Positions 16,858 to 26,537 of a stretch of DNA of 42,586 nt are shown in pieces (the first letter of the stretch is position 1; each line of letters opens with the position of its first letter). The stretch is from Candidatus Pacearchaeota archaeon. Its GTDB lineage: Archaea > Nanobdellota > Nanobdellia > Pacearchaeales > GW2011-AR1. The stretch lies in assembly GCA_017609885.1 (NCBI GenBank), contig JAFCDB010000009.1:1-42586 (forward strand). The letters run 5' to 3'. The position numbers and the translations under genes were made by a program. The notes beneath the pieces were generated by a model. It ran no database searches, was not told the origin of the DNA, and saw only the letters and a list, made by a program, of their open reading frames with translations.

Positions 16858-19734
16858 TCATTCTCCTTTCTCCAGCTTCAAACTAATAACCTTACTAATC
16901 CCATTATTCATTGAAACCCCATAAAGAGTATTTGCCCCAGAAATTATAGAATCATTATGCGAAATAACAATATACTGCCCACTTTCCATATATTTCTTCA
17001 ACAAATTTGACAAAAGCTCACTATTTCTCTTGTCAAGTGCCGCATCAATTTCATCAAGAATGTAAAAACTATAAGGATTATATTTCTGAATTGAAAAAAT
17101 AAGCGAAAGAGCAATAAGTGTCTGCTCCCCTCCTGACAGGGACGAAACATCAAAATATTTTCCCTTTCCAACTTTCAAAGTAATCGCAACACCTCCAGAA
17201 AAAATATCTTCTTTATTCTCAATTTCTAAATAGGCCTTTCCTTTTGGACTGAGTTGAGAAAAATTATCTGAAAAAAGTTCATTTATTGCCTTAAAAGTTT
17301 TCATAAATGTTCTTTTTTTCTTAATATCAATTTCTTTGATAATTTCCAAAATATCGTCGCGCTCTTTTTCAAGCTGCTCAACTTTTCCATAAATTTTCTC
17401 ATACTCCCGTTTTATTTTTTCATAAGTTTCCAACGCCCGCAAATTAACAGAACCAATTGTTGCAATTGTCTGTTCACTTTTTCTTAATTTTTCCTCTAAA
17501 AATGCAACAGGGCCTTTGATAAATTCAACACCCTCAAATTCCCTTAATTCATATTCAAAAGATTCTTTCATCGCAGAAATTTTTGCTTTATCAATTTTAA
17601 ATTGGTTCACAATATCTTCAAAACGCGACATTGCATTTTGCTTATTTACTAAAAGAGCATTCAATTGTTTAACATTTTCCTGAATTGTTGTTTTTTCATC
17701 ATACAATCTCTTAAATTTTTTACTAAGTTCCTCCGAAGCTTTTTCCTTTGCTGTTAATTGTTCTTGATTTTCGTTTAAATCATTAGAAAGATGTTTTACT
17801 TCTAAACTAATTTCTTGTTTATCTTTTCCAATATTTTTAATTACATTTTTGATACTCTCAATTTCTCTTTCTTTATATAAAATTGTCGTATCGAGATTTT
17901 CATCTGTTCTCGAAGATATTTCCTGCATTTCAAAAAAAAGCTTGTCATGTTTTTCTTCAATATTTTCAAATGGATTAATAGCTTTTTCTAATTTTTTTTC
18001 CTTTTCTTTTAATTCATTTAACTCAGATTTTATTATTTTTTCATTTTCCAAAATTCTCTTCATCTGCTGTTTTTTCTCACTTAATTGATCTAATTTCACT
18101 AACTCTTGCTGTCTGCCTGAAAGAGAAATTCTCATTGTCTGCAGATTTTTTGTTAAGTCTTGGTATTTTTCTTCAAATTTTTTCCCTGACAAAATAAAAT
18201 TTTTTATCTTACCATTATAAACAGATATTTTTTTATTTGTATCTTCAACAATTTTTTGAATATGCGCTTTTGTTAATTTTGTCTGGCAAATTGGACAGAA
18301 AGTATTTTTAGGAAGGTTCAATTTTAATTTTTCTCTTTTTGCAAGATCTGATTTCAAAATAGAAATTGAGCTTTCTGATGCTATTTTTTTGCTGTTAATT
18401 TTATCAAGTTGTTTTTCAGTTTCTTCTATCTTTAATTTCAAATCATTAATCTGTAATTCGCATTCTTCGATTGTTTCCGACGATAAATTTTCAGAAAGAG
18501 AATTTATCTGCCCAAAAAGGAATTTCGAATCTGCGGAAAGTTTCTGAATAAATTTCTCTTTATCCCTTGTTCTTTCCTTAAGTGAATTAAACTCTGTTCT
18601 CTTTGCATAGAAATTTGAACGCTCTTCCTCAATTTTTCCGAGTTCAGTTTTTTTCTTGGCTAATTCCTCCTGTCTTTTTGAAATAATCGGACTTTTCTTT
18701 TTCAAATCAATCAATTCTTTTTCAGTCTCAACAATGTTCTCCACAAGCTCCTTTTTCCTAACCTCATTTTCAGCAAGTTTCTTTTCAAAATTTTCCTTTC
18801 TTGCTTTGTCTGACGCAATCTTTACATTAAGTTCAGTAATCTCTTCATTTAGTGTTTCTCTTTCAAAGCCAGTTGTTTTTTGAATATGTTCATTTATCTC
18901 CTCAACTCTTTTTTCTTTTTGATTTATTTCACTATTTATTTCTTCTATTTCATTTTTGAATTTATTTTTGTAGTCTGAATTTTTCCCTATTTCTTTTTCA
19001 ATATTTTTAATTTCCTTTGATTTTTCTTCAATATTTCTTTTTATAATTGTTGCCTTGCATTGTTTTATTGACTTTTCTAATTCCTTGAAGCGCAGGGCTT
19101 GTTTTCTTTCCTGCTCTAAATTTTTTAAATAAGAACTTCTTTCTCTTAAAACAGCTCCAACTTCTTTTATTTTCTGTTCTGTTTTTTCAATTTCATGCAA
19201 AGATTTTTGCTTTCGCATTTCATAAACTGAAATTCCTGCAACTTCTTCAATTATTTCACGCCTTTCATCAGAACGCATTTTAACCAGTCGCGAAATTCCT
19301 CCCTGCAAAATTATATTGAAACCGTTTGGGTCAATTCCTGCCTGTGACAAAAGTTCCAAAATTTCCTGCCGCGTTTTTGTTTCGCCGTTTATTTTATACA
19401 AACTTGTGCCCTTTTTTCTGACAATCCTCCTAAGATGAACTTCCTCTGAATCTAAAGAAAATAAGCGCTTGGAATTATCAAAAACCAAATCTACAAATGC
19501 TTCCTTACTTGGTTTTTTTGCCTTTGTTCCCTGGAAAATCAGATTAGATGATTTTGCAGCCCGCATGCTTTTTGCACTTAATCTTCCTAAGACAAAACAC
19601 AGAGCATCTGAAATATTTGATTTACCTGAACCATTTGGTCCAATAATAACATTTATATCCTTGTCAAAAGGAATCTCTGTTTTAGTCGCAAAACTTTTGA
19701 AACCTGAGACCACTATTTTTTTTATATGAGTCAT
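16858..19734 (-). CDS. smc: SMC-type chromosome segregation ATPase with central CxxC zinc-hook motif
   Basis: 958 aa; VSGFKSFATKTEIPF..GPNGSGKSNISDALCFVLG, LSGGEQTLIALSLIFSIQ..FYILDEIDAALD, LYGVSMNNGISKVISL; central NTFCPICQTKLTKAHIQKIVED. Confidence 0.92.
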   Translation of the reverse strand: MTHIKKIVVSGFKSFATKTEIPFDKDINVIIGPNGSGKSNISDALCFVLGRLSAKSMRAAKSSNLIFQGTKAKKPSKEAFVDLVFDNSKRLFSLDSEEVHLRRIVRKKGTSLYKINGETKTRQEILELLSQAGIDPNGFNIILQGGISRLVKMRSDERREIIEEVAGISVYEMRKQKSLHEIEKTEQKIKEVGAVLRERSSYLKNLEQERKQALRFKELEKSIKQCKATIIKRNIEEKSKEIKNIEKEIGKNSDYKNKFKNEIEEINSEINQKEKRVEEINEHIQKTTGFERETLNEEITELNVKIASDKARKENFEKKLAENEVRKKELVENIVETEKELIDLKKKSPIISKRQEELAKKKTELGKIEEERSNFYAKRTEFNSLKERTRDKEKFIQKLSADSKFLFGQINSLSENLSSETIEECELQINDLKLKIEETEKQLDKINSKKIASESSISILKSDLAKREKLKLNLPKNTFCPICQTKLTKAHIQKIVEDTNKKISVYNGKIKNFILSGKKFEEKYQDLTKNLQTMRISLSGRQQELVKLDQLSEKKQQMKRILENEKIIKSELNELKEKEKKLEKAINPFENIEEKHDKLFFEMQEISSRTDENLDTTILYKEREIESIKNVIKNIGKDKQEISLEVKHLSNDLNENQEQLTAKEKASEELSKKFKRLYDEKTTIQENVKQLNALLVNKQNAMSRFEDIVNQFKIDKAKISAMKESFEYELREFEGVEFIKGPVAFLEEKLRKSEQTIATIGSVNLRALETYEKIKREYEKIYGKVEQLEKERDDILEIIKEIDIKKKRTFMKTFKAINELFSDNFSQLSPKGKAYLEIENKEDIFSGGVAITLKVGKGKYFDVSSLSGGEQTLIALSLIFSIQKYNPYSFYILDEIDAALDKRNSELLSNLLKKYMESGQYIVISHNDSIISGANTLYGVSMNNGISKVISLKLEKGE

Positions 19735-19783
19735 GGTTAGTCTAAGTTCAGAAGTTTTTTAAAGCTTTATTTGATAGAGTTTT

Positions 19784-20023
19784 ATGGAAATAAGCACAGA
19801 TTATAATTTAGCTTATCAAGTTTTTCTTAGTGTTTATTCTTCTTTGGCTGTGAATGCGAGATTAAGAAAACCAGAAACTCAGAAAAGGACAGATAAAGTG
19901 ACTCCTATTCCAATTCGTCCTGAAGACAGACATAAAGTATTTCTCTCTCATGACGCTCTTGGAAATCTCGTGGGAACAAGATTAATTTTAACACGCTCGA
20001 AAAAACTAGATTTATATATTTAA
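19784..20023 (+). CDS. Hypothetical small protein
   Basis: 79 aa ORF, divergent from smc, 4-nt convergent overlap with rnhB. Confidence 0.4.
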   Translation: MEISTDYNLAYQVFLSVYSSLAVNARLRKPETQKRTDKVTPIPIRPEDRHKVFLSHDALGNLVGTRLILTRSKKLDLYI

Positions 20024-20691
20024 AATAATTTTTTCTGCGACTTGTGCGACTTATGTTTCTTAATCGTCGCCCAACTCTCCCGAAAAATTCCCTTTCCCTT
20101 AAACTCCCCATAATGTTCATAAATAAATTTTCTTGTGAAAGGATCACTTGGATAACCAGAACCAAAATTAATTCCAATTTTCTCTCTTAATTTTTTAATT
20201 TCATTATCTCTTTCAACTTTTGCAATAATACTTGCTGCTGCAACCACAACATGATTTTCATCTGCTTTGTGTTCACAAACAACATTTAAATTACTTCCAC
20301 CTATGAGAAATTTCTCCATATATTCTTTCCAAGATTTTATATTCGCCGAAGGGCAATCAATTATTACTTTTATTTGCTCTTTTTTCTTATTTAATTTGTT
20401 AATTATCATGCTCGTGGCAATTGCTTCTCTTTGATTTAGATTTAATTTATCGCCTGTTTTTCCGTCGATTTCGTCTACTGATATTTTTACTATGTGGTGG
20501 GTTATTGCTGACTCTTTTATTTTTTTTGCTAAAATTTCTCTTTTTTTTGGGAGGATTGTTTTTGAATCCCTGATTCCAAGTTTTACAAATTCTTTTTTTA
20601 TTTTATCATTGATTAAAACTCCTGCAAGAACCATTGGGCCTATAACCGGGCCTCTTCCTGCGTCGTCGATTCCGAGGATTAGTGTTTTCAT
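20020..20691 (-). CDS. rnhB: Ribonuclease HII
   Basis: 223 aa; LGIDDAGRGPVIGPMVLAGVLI, IRDSKTILPKKRE, HKADENHVVVAAASIIAKVERD, GSGYPSDPFTRKFI. Confidence 0.95.
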   Translation of the reverse strand: MKTLILGIDDAGRGPVIGPMVLAGVLINDKIKKEFVKLGIRDSKTILPKKREILAKKIKESAITHHIVKISVDEIDGKTGDKLNLNQREAIATSMIINKLNKKKEQIKVIIDCPSANIKSWKEYMEKFLIGGSNLNVVCEHKADENHVVVAAASIIAKVERDNEIKKLREKIGINFGSGYPSDPFTRKFIYEHYGEFKGKGIFRESWATIKKHKSHKSQKKLF

Positions 20692-20800
20692 AATTATTTA
20701 AAAAGAGATGGATATAAAAATGTTTATCTTTTATAAAAATTTATTTTCTGCAAAACAACTTTCGAAACTCTTAAAAACAAAGTAATCGTCGAAAATCCAT

Positions 20801-20874
20801 AGCGGAATGGAGCAGTCTGGAGTGCTCGTCGGGCCCATAACCCGGAGGTCGGAGGTTCAAATCCTTCTTCCGCT
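20801..20874 (+). tRNA. tRNA-Met(CAT), probably initiator
   Basis: AGCGGAA..TTCCGCT acceptor, GGG-CCCATAA-CCC anticodon arm (GGG:CCC initiator signature), GGTTCAAATC T loop. Confidence 0.93.
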
Positions 20875-20992
20875 ATTTTTAATATTGATTTGAACCCTTG
20901 GGTTTATGTTTCAAACAAAGTTCGGAATGTAGCGAGCGACTTTGTCGCGACGCCAAATCCCTCTTCCGCTATTTTTTAATATTGATTTGAAC
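20858..20992 (+). repeat. Direct repeat of tRNA-Met 3' end plus downstream flank (att-like)
   Basis: CAAATCCTTCTTCCGCTATTTTTAATATTGATTTGAAC (20858-20895) and CAAATCCCTCTTCCGCTATTTTTTAATATTGATTTGAAC (20954-20992). Confidence 0.85.
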
Positions 20993-21002
20993 TGGAGGTT
21001 TA

Positions 21003-21494
21003 TTAATTCTCAGTATGAATCATTTGATTGACAACTACTTGAGAGAGTTCAGTTGATCCTTTTAATTTTTTCTTATTATATTTTTCTATTTCTTGTTCAA
21101 CAATTTCCTGAAGGTGTGCATACATTTTTTGCACATATTTATTTCCTATATCTAAATGATTGTTTGCATAAACAAACCCCCCTGTTTTATGATTGAACAA
21201 AACTGATTTTTCCCTTGCAAGCTGACTATACTTGTCTTCCTTATCTTCTCGCAAATTTTCTGGAACAGCCATAGCTATATAATTTAATCTCCAGCCTCTT
21301 TCTTCCAGATTTCCTAAAAGGAATTCTTTTCCATCCTTAAATAAAATAATCCAGTCATTATCTTGAGTGTGATATCTGACATTTTCATTAACTGGATTTA
21401 TTCTTCTCGCATCGACTATTTTTCCAATCATGTAAACTGCATCAAAACCAATCACTTTAGGAACATATTTCTTAAAATCCTTCTCTGAAACCAT
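21003..21494 (-). CDS. Hypothetical protein
   Basis: 163 aa uninterrupted ORF. Confidence 0.55.
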   Translation of the reverse strand: MVSEKDFKKYVPKVIGFDAVYMIGKIVDARRINPVNENVRYHTQDNDWIILFKDGKEFLLGNLEERGWRLNYIAMAVPENLREDKEDKYSQLAREKSVLFNHKTGGFVYANNHLDIGNKYVQKMYAHLQEIVEQEIEKYNKKKLKGSTELSQVVVNQMIHTEN

Positions 21495-21537
21495 TAAAAT
21501 ACAAGGAAATCAAAATATAAAAATTTTGTGAGTTTTC

Positions 21538-21645
21538 AGGCTTTGGTGAAACCATTAAATTTTTGAACATTTTTCTCAATTCCCTACCCGCCCGCCCAGC
21601 ATTGCTCGACGTGATTTGTCTCGCAATGTAGATTTTAAATTGAGA
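21538..21645. repeat. 108-bp structured intergenic repeat, copy 2
   Basis: 106/108 identical to 4807-4914; outer stem CTCAATT/AATTGAG. Confidence 0.9.
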
Positions 21646-21696
21646 GTTTTCATAATATTTATATACCTCACCAATCCTTATTAGTAAATAAAGAGG

Positions 21697-22287
21697 ATGG
21701 TATTGCTAGAAGTTGAAACAAAAGTTAGAATTGGTTCTGAAAAGGTTCCTGAGCTTAGAGATAAAGTTAGAAAGATAGCTAAATTTGATAAGAAAGAAAA
21801 GAGAGCAGATGATTATTTTGCTTTGAAAAAAAAATTCAGAAGGCATGGATACCCAAAAAAAGCGTTTAGAATAAGGAGCAACGGAAAAAAGTATGTTATT
21901 AATTTTAAAAAATGGCTGATAAAATATTGGGATAAACAGGTTGTTGTCAAGGAGGAATTTGAATTTGAAACAGAGCATCCTGAAGAATTTCTGGCTTTGA
22001 TGAAAGATTTAGGTTTTGTCCAGTGGATGAAAAAATTCAAGACAACTGAATCTTACAATCATAAAAAAGACAAAAGAATTATTATTGAGATAAACCATGT
22101 GAAGCATCTTGGGTATTTTATGGAAATGGAGTATATTTGCAAAAAAAGCGAGATGAAAAAAGCTAAATCAAAAATCAAAGGAGTTCTCAGTGAATTAGGA
22201 ATTGAACAAAAACAAATCGACAATACAGGATACACAAGAATGTTGTGGGACAGAGGAATAAAGGGAAGAAAACATTGGGTTGATTAA
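21697..22287 (+). CDS. CYTH-domain protein (class IV adenylate cyclase / triphosphatase-like)
   Basis: 196 aa; LEVETKVRI, FRIRSNGKKYVINFKKW, KEEFEFET, IIIEINHVKHLGYFMEMEYI. Confidence 0.8.
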   Translation: MVLLEVETKVRIGSEKVPELRDKVRKIAKFDKKEKRADDYFALKKKFRRHGYPKKAFRIRSNGKKYVINFKKWLIKYWDKQVVVKEEFEFETEHPEEFLALMKDLGFVQWMKKFKTTESYNHKKDKRIIIEINHVKHLGYFMEMEYICKKSEMKKAKSKIKGVLSELGIEQKQIDNTGYTRMLWDRGIKGRKHWVD

Positions 22288-22288
22288 A

Positions 22289-24220
22289 ATGCCAAAAAAA
22301 TATATTGTAAAAAAGCAGGGAAAATATTTTCCAAGCAGGGAAATGAAAGAAATTGCCTGGGTTAAGGACGAGAAAATCTATTCTGATGCTGGGAAAAATC
22401 CAATAAAATTTTGGGAAGAACTTGCAAAGAAAGGAATTAACTGGGAAGGTAATTGGAAAAAGACTTATGAGGAAAAGCTGCCATATTTTTACTGGTTTAA
22501 GGGAGGGAAGTTAAATTTTTGTGCAAATTGCCTCGACAGATGGATTAAAAAAAAAGGGAGCAAAACTGCTTTGATTTGGGTGCCAGAACCAACTTCTGAA
22601 AAAACAATTAAGATAACATACAAGCAACTGCACGACAGGGTTTGCAGATTTGCAAATGTTTTGAAAAAACAGGGCGTGAAAAAAGGCGACATTGTTGCGA
22701 TTTATCTGCCAATGATTCCTGAAGCACTAATTAGCATGTTAGCTTGCACAAGAATAGGAGCAATTCACTCTGTTGTTTTTTCAGCTTTTTCAGCAGATGC
22801 TCTGAAAACAAGGATTGAAGACGGGAAAGCAAAAATTTTGGTGACTTCTGACGGCTATTATAGAAAAGGTAAAAAAGAAGATTTAGTTGGTAAAGCTAAT
22901 GAGGGTGCCGAAGGAACATCAGTCAAAAAAATAATTGTTGTTCCAAGATTCGGAAAAAAGATTTCAGGAAATAAACTACTTGATTTTAATGAGGAAATTG
23001 AAAAAGCCGAAGAGAAATGCGATTGTGAGTTGATGAATTCTGAAGATACTCTGTTTATATTATATACGAGCGGGACAACAGGAAAGCCAAAGGGAATTGT
23101 GCATGACATTGGGGGATATGCTGTTCAGGCATATTGGACTTGCAAATGGAATTTTAATTTAAGAGAGGGTGATGTGATGTGGTGCACTGCTGACGTCGGA
23201 TGGATAACCGGGCATACTTATGCTTTTTACGGACCCTTGTTAAATGGCTCAACTAGTTTAATTTACGAGGGGGCGCCAAATTTTCCTAATGCAGGGAGGT
23301 GGTGGGAAATTATTGAAAAAAATAAAGTTAGTGTGTTTTATACTGCGCCGACTGCAATCAGGATGTTCATGAAATTTGAAGACAAATATTTGAAAAAATA
23401 CAGTCTTGATAGTTTGAAAATTTTGGGCACTGTTGGCGAGCCGATTGATGAAGATGCTTGGAATTGGTATTTAGAAAAAATTGGGAATGGACGATGTCCG
23501 ATTATTGATACTTGGTGGCAAACTGAAACTGGCGGGACTTTAATCAATGTTTTTCCAGGTATTGGACCGTTTGTTCCTACAATTGCCGGGAAAAGTTTTC
23601 CTGGAACAAAGCACATAATTGTAAATAATGATGGAAAGGAAGTGAAAGAAGGGAAGGCAGGCTCTTTGGTTCAGGTCAGCCCGTTTGCTCCTGGAATGCT
23701 TCATGGAGTTTACAAAAATCCTAAAAAATATATTGAAACATATTGGAAAAGATTTGGAAAGTATTATGATACTAGCGACGGGGCGTATACTAAAAATGGA
23801 TTGATAAGAGTTACAGGGAGGACAGATGATATTATGAAAGTTGCAGGGCATAGATTGTCTACAGCTGAACTGGAAAATGCAATAGCTTCTAATGGGAAGG
23901 TCAGGGAGTGCGCAGTTGTTTCGATTCCTGATAAAATTAAAGGACAGGTTCCTGTTGTTTTTGTTGTTTTGAAAAAAGGCAAAGGTGATGCATCTCTTGA
24001 AAAAGAACTTGTGAGTCATGTTGATAAAAAAATAGGGCCGATTGCAAGACCATCTAAAGTATATTTTGTTGAAGACTTGCCTAAAACAAGAAGCGGAAAA
24101 ATTATGAGGAGAATTTTGAAAAATCTTCTTGCAAATAAAGAACCCAAAGGGTTAATGACTTTAGTTAATCCAGAGATTGTCGATAAAATTAAAAAGATTA
24201 TTGATGAAAAGATAAAATGA
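22289..24220 (+). CDS. acs: AMP-forming acetyl-CoA synthetase
   Basis: LYTSGTTGKPKGIVHD, WCTADVGWITGHTY, DTWWQTETGG, GRTDDIMKVAGHRLST, PKTRSGKIMRR. Confidence 0.95.
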   Translation: MPKKYIVKKQGKYFPSREMKEIAWVKDEKIYSDAGKNPIKFWEELAKKGINWEGNWKKTYEEKLPYFYWFKGGKLNFCANCLDRWIKKKGSKTALIWVPEPTSEKTIKITYKQLHDRVCRFANVLKKQGVKKGDIVAIYLPMIPEALISMLACTRIGAIHSVVFSAFSADALKTRIEDGKAKILVTSDGYYRKGKKEDLVGKANEGAEGTSVKKIIVVPRFGKKISGNKLLDFNEEIEKAEEKCDCELMNSEDTLFILYTSGTTGKPKGIVHDIGGYAVQAYWTCKWNFNLREGDVMWCTADVGWITGHTYAFYGPLLNGSTSLIYEGAPNFPNAGRWWEIIEKNKVSVFYTAPTAIRMFMKFEDKYLKKYSLDSLKILGTVGEPIDEDAWNWYLEKIGNGRCPIIDTWWQTETGGTLINVFPGIGPFVPTIAGKSFPGTKHIIVNNDGKEVKEGKAGSLVQVSPFAPGMLHGVYKNPKKYIETYWKRFGKYYDTSDGAYTKNGLIRVTGRTDDIMKVAGHRLSTAELENAIASNGKVRECAVVSIPDKIKGQVPVVFVVLKKGKGDASLEKELVSHVDKKIGPIARPSKVYFVEDLPKTRSGKIMRRILKNLLANKEPKGLMTLVNPEIVDKIKKIIDEKIK

Positions 24221-25740
24221 GATTGAATATTTTAATAGGAGGAAAAGCAGGACAAGGGATAAATAAAATATCAGAGATTGTTTCAGACGTCCTTGTTAAC
24301 TATGGTTATTTTATATTTAATTATCGGGATTATCCATCGCTGATCCGGGGAGGACACAATTTCAATGTTTTATCTGTTTCAGATAAGAAAGTCGGAAGCC
24401 ACGAGAGCAAACTAGACGGGATTATTGCAATGGATAAAAAAACTATTAGATTACATAAAGCTGAATTGAAAAAGCAAGGGTTTGTTGTGGATTTTAAAAA
24501 ATTTGAAAAAGATAATTTAGGAAGAAATTTGAATATTACTCTTGCAGGATGTTTGATTAAGATTTTAGGTATTGATAAAAATGTTTTGATTGATAGAATA
24601 AAAAAAGAATTTGATAATCCTGAAGCAATAAGTGCTGCTGAAAGAGGGTTAAATAGTGAAGAGGAAAAATTTGGATTGAGAAAACTTGCGAGTAAGATAA
24701 ATATTTTAAGCGGAAGTCAAGCAATTAGTTTGGGGGCGATTAATTCTCAGATGAACATTTTTATTGCATATCCTATGACTCCAGCAACAGGAGTTTTGCA
24801 TGAATTAGCTGGAAGGCAGAAAAAATACAAATTCAAAGTTTTTCAACCTGAAAATGAGATTACTGTTGTTAATGCAGGACTTGGCGCGAGTTTTGCAGGA
24901 AGTAAAACAATGATTGGAACTTCTGGAGGAGGATTTGATTTAATGACTGAGGGATTGAGTTTGCAGGGGCAGACTGAAGTTCCTTTAGTTGTTTATTTGG
25001 CGTCTCGTCCTGGACCTGGAACTGGTGTTCCTACATATACCTCACAAGGAGACTTGGATATTGCTCTTCGAGGAGGACATGGAGAATTTCCAAGGATTGT
25101 TGTTGCCCCAGGAGACCCCATTGAAGCAATAGAGAAAACAAACGAGGCGTTTTATTTAAGTGAGAAGTTTGGGAGTTTATCAGTAATTTTATCTGATAAA
25201 CATCTGGCAGAATCTGAATTTTCATCTGACAAAAAACCAAATAAAATTATTCCTGTGAAAATTGATAGAAAAATTCCCGGACAATCAATTGTTAAGGCAA
25301 ATTCTTATGAGCACGATGAGTTTGGGAATACAACCGAAGATGCGGGCTTGACAAAAAAAGGAGCTAATAGAAGAATTAAAAAATATGAAGAAATAAAAAA
25401 AGATGTTAGGAAATTTGAAATGATTAAAATTCACGGAAAAAAAGATAGCGAGAATTTAATTATTGGATGGGGAAGCACAAAAGGAGCAATATTAGATGCT
25501 ATTGAGGGATTGGACTTCAAATTTCTGCAGGTTTTATACATGAAACCTATTTCCGATGAAATTAAAAAAGAAATTAAAAAATCCAAAAAAGTTATTTTAG
25601 TTGAAAACAATGTTACTGGACAGTTAGGGAGATTGATTAGAGAAAAGAGTGGAATAAAAATCGAGAATCGAATTTTGAAATATGACTCAAGGCCTTTCAG
25701 AAGTGATGAATTAAAAAAGGAGATATTAAAAATAAAATGA
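24217..25740 (+). CDS. korA: 2-oxoacid:ferredoxin oxidoreductase, fused gamma-alpha subunit
   Basis: 507 aa; GGKAGQGINKISEIV..RGGHNFNVL (gamma), IAYPMTPATGVLHELA..FQPENEITVVNAGLGASFAG (alpha). Confidence 0.9.
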   Translation: MRLNILIGGKAGQGINKISEIVSDVLVNYGYFIFNYRDYPSLIRGGHNFNVLSVSDKKVGSHESKLDGIIAMDKKTIRLHKAELKKQGFVVDFKKFEKDNLGRNLNITLAGCLIKILGIDKNVLIDRIKKEFDNPEAISAAERGLNSEEEKFGLRKLASKINILSGSQAISLGAINSQMNIFIAYPMTPATGVLHELAGRQKKYKFKVFQPENEITVVNAGLGASFAGSKTMIGTSGGGFDLMTEGLSLQGQTEVPLVVYLASRPGPGTGVPTYTSQGDLDIALRGGHGEFPRIVVAPGDPIEAIEKTNEAFYLSEKFGSLSVILSDKHLAESEFSSDKKPNKIIPVKIDRKIPGQSIVKANSYEHDEFGNTTEDAGLTKKGANRRIKKYEEIKKDVRKFEMIKIHGKKDSENLIIGWGSTKGAILDAIEGLDFKFLQVLYMKPISDEIKKEIKKSKKVILVENNVTGQLGRLIREKSGIKIENRILKYDSRPFRSDELKKEILKIK

Positions 25741-26537
25741 TAGATAAATTGTCTACAAAAAATATAATAACTTGGTGTCCGGGATGTCCAAATTTTATGA
25801 TACTTGCAAGTGTGAAAAAAGTATTTGCTAAATTAATTGATTCTGGGTTAAACCAAAAAGATATTGCTATGGTTACTGGAATTGGATGTCATGCGAAAAT
25901 TTTTGATTATCTGAATGTTTCAGGATTTTATGGTTTGCATGGCAGGGTTATTCCAACTTGTTTAGGAATTAAGTTAGGAAATCCTAATTTGAAGGTTGTA
26001 GGGTTTGCAGGGGATGGAGATACTTATGCAGAGGGCATGGCTCATTTTATTCATGCAGGGAGATACAATGCAGACATGACATTGGTTGTGCACGACAATC
26101 AGAGTTTTTCATTGACAACTGGACAACCGACACCCACAACACAATTAGGATACAAAAGCAAGGCAAGTCCTTTAGGAAATTTTAGTTGCCCAATAAATCC
26201 AATTAAATTAGCTCTTGCATCAGGAGTTTCATTTATTGCCCGAACTAACGCGCGCGATATTTCTCACACTTCTCAAATATTAAGAGCAGCAATTAAACAT
26301 AAGGGATTTTCTTTTGTGGAAATTATTCAAGACTGTTTAATTTTTAATAAAGATATGAATGCCAAGGATAAACTAATGTATGAAGTAAAAGAAAATAGAG
26401 ATAAAAAAACTGCTGAAAAATTAGCTGACGAATGGAATTACAATGATAAAAAAGGGAAAATTCCAATTGGAATTTTGTATCGTGTTGAAAAACCGACTTT
26501 AAATGAAAATATGAGAAAAAATGATGAAGAAAAATAA
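25737..26537 (+). CDS. korB: 2-oxoacid:ferredoxin oxidoreductase, TPP-binding beta subunit
   Basis: 266 aa; TWCPGCPNFMIL, VTGIGCHA, VGFAGDGDTYAEGMAHFIHAGRYN; 4-nt overlap with korA. Confidence 0.92.
   Translation: MIDKLSTKNIITWCPGCPNFMILASVKKVFAKLIDSGLNQKDIAMVTGIGCHAKIFDYLNVSGFYGLHGRVIPTCLGIKLGNPNLKVVGFAGDGDTYAEGMAHFIHAGRYNADMTLVVHDNQSFSLTTGQPTPTTQLGYKSKASPLGNFSCPINPIKLALASGVSFIARTNARDISHTSQILRAAIKHKGFSFVEIIQDCLIFNKDMNAKDKLMYEVKENRDKKTAEKLADEWNYNDKKGKIPIGILYRVEKPTLNENMRKNDEEK

Noticed and set aside
23540-24019. Minus-strand 159-aa ORF opposite acs
   Set aside because: Antisense shadow; acs motifs on + are decisive
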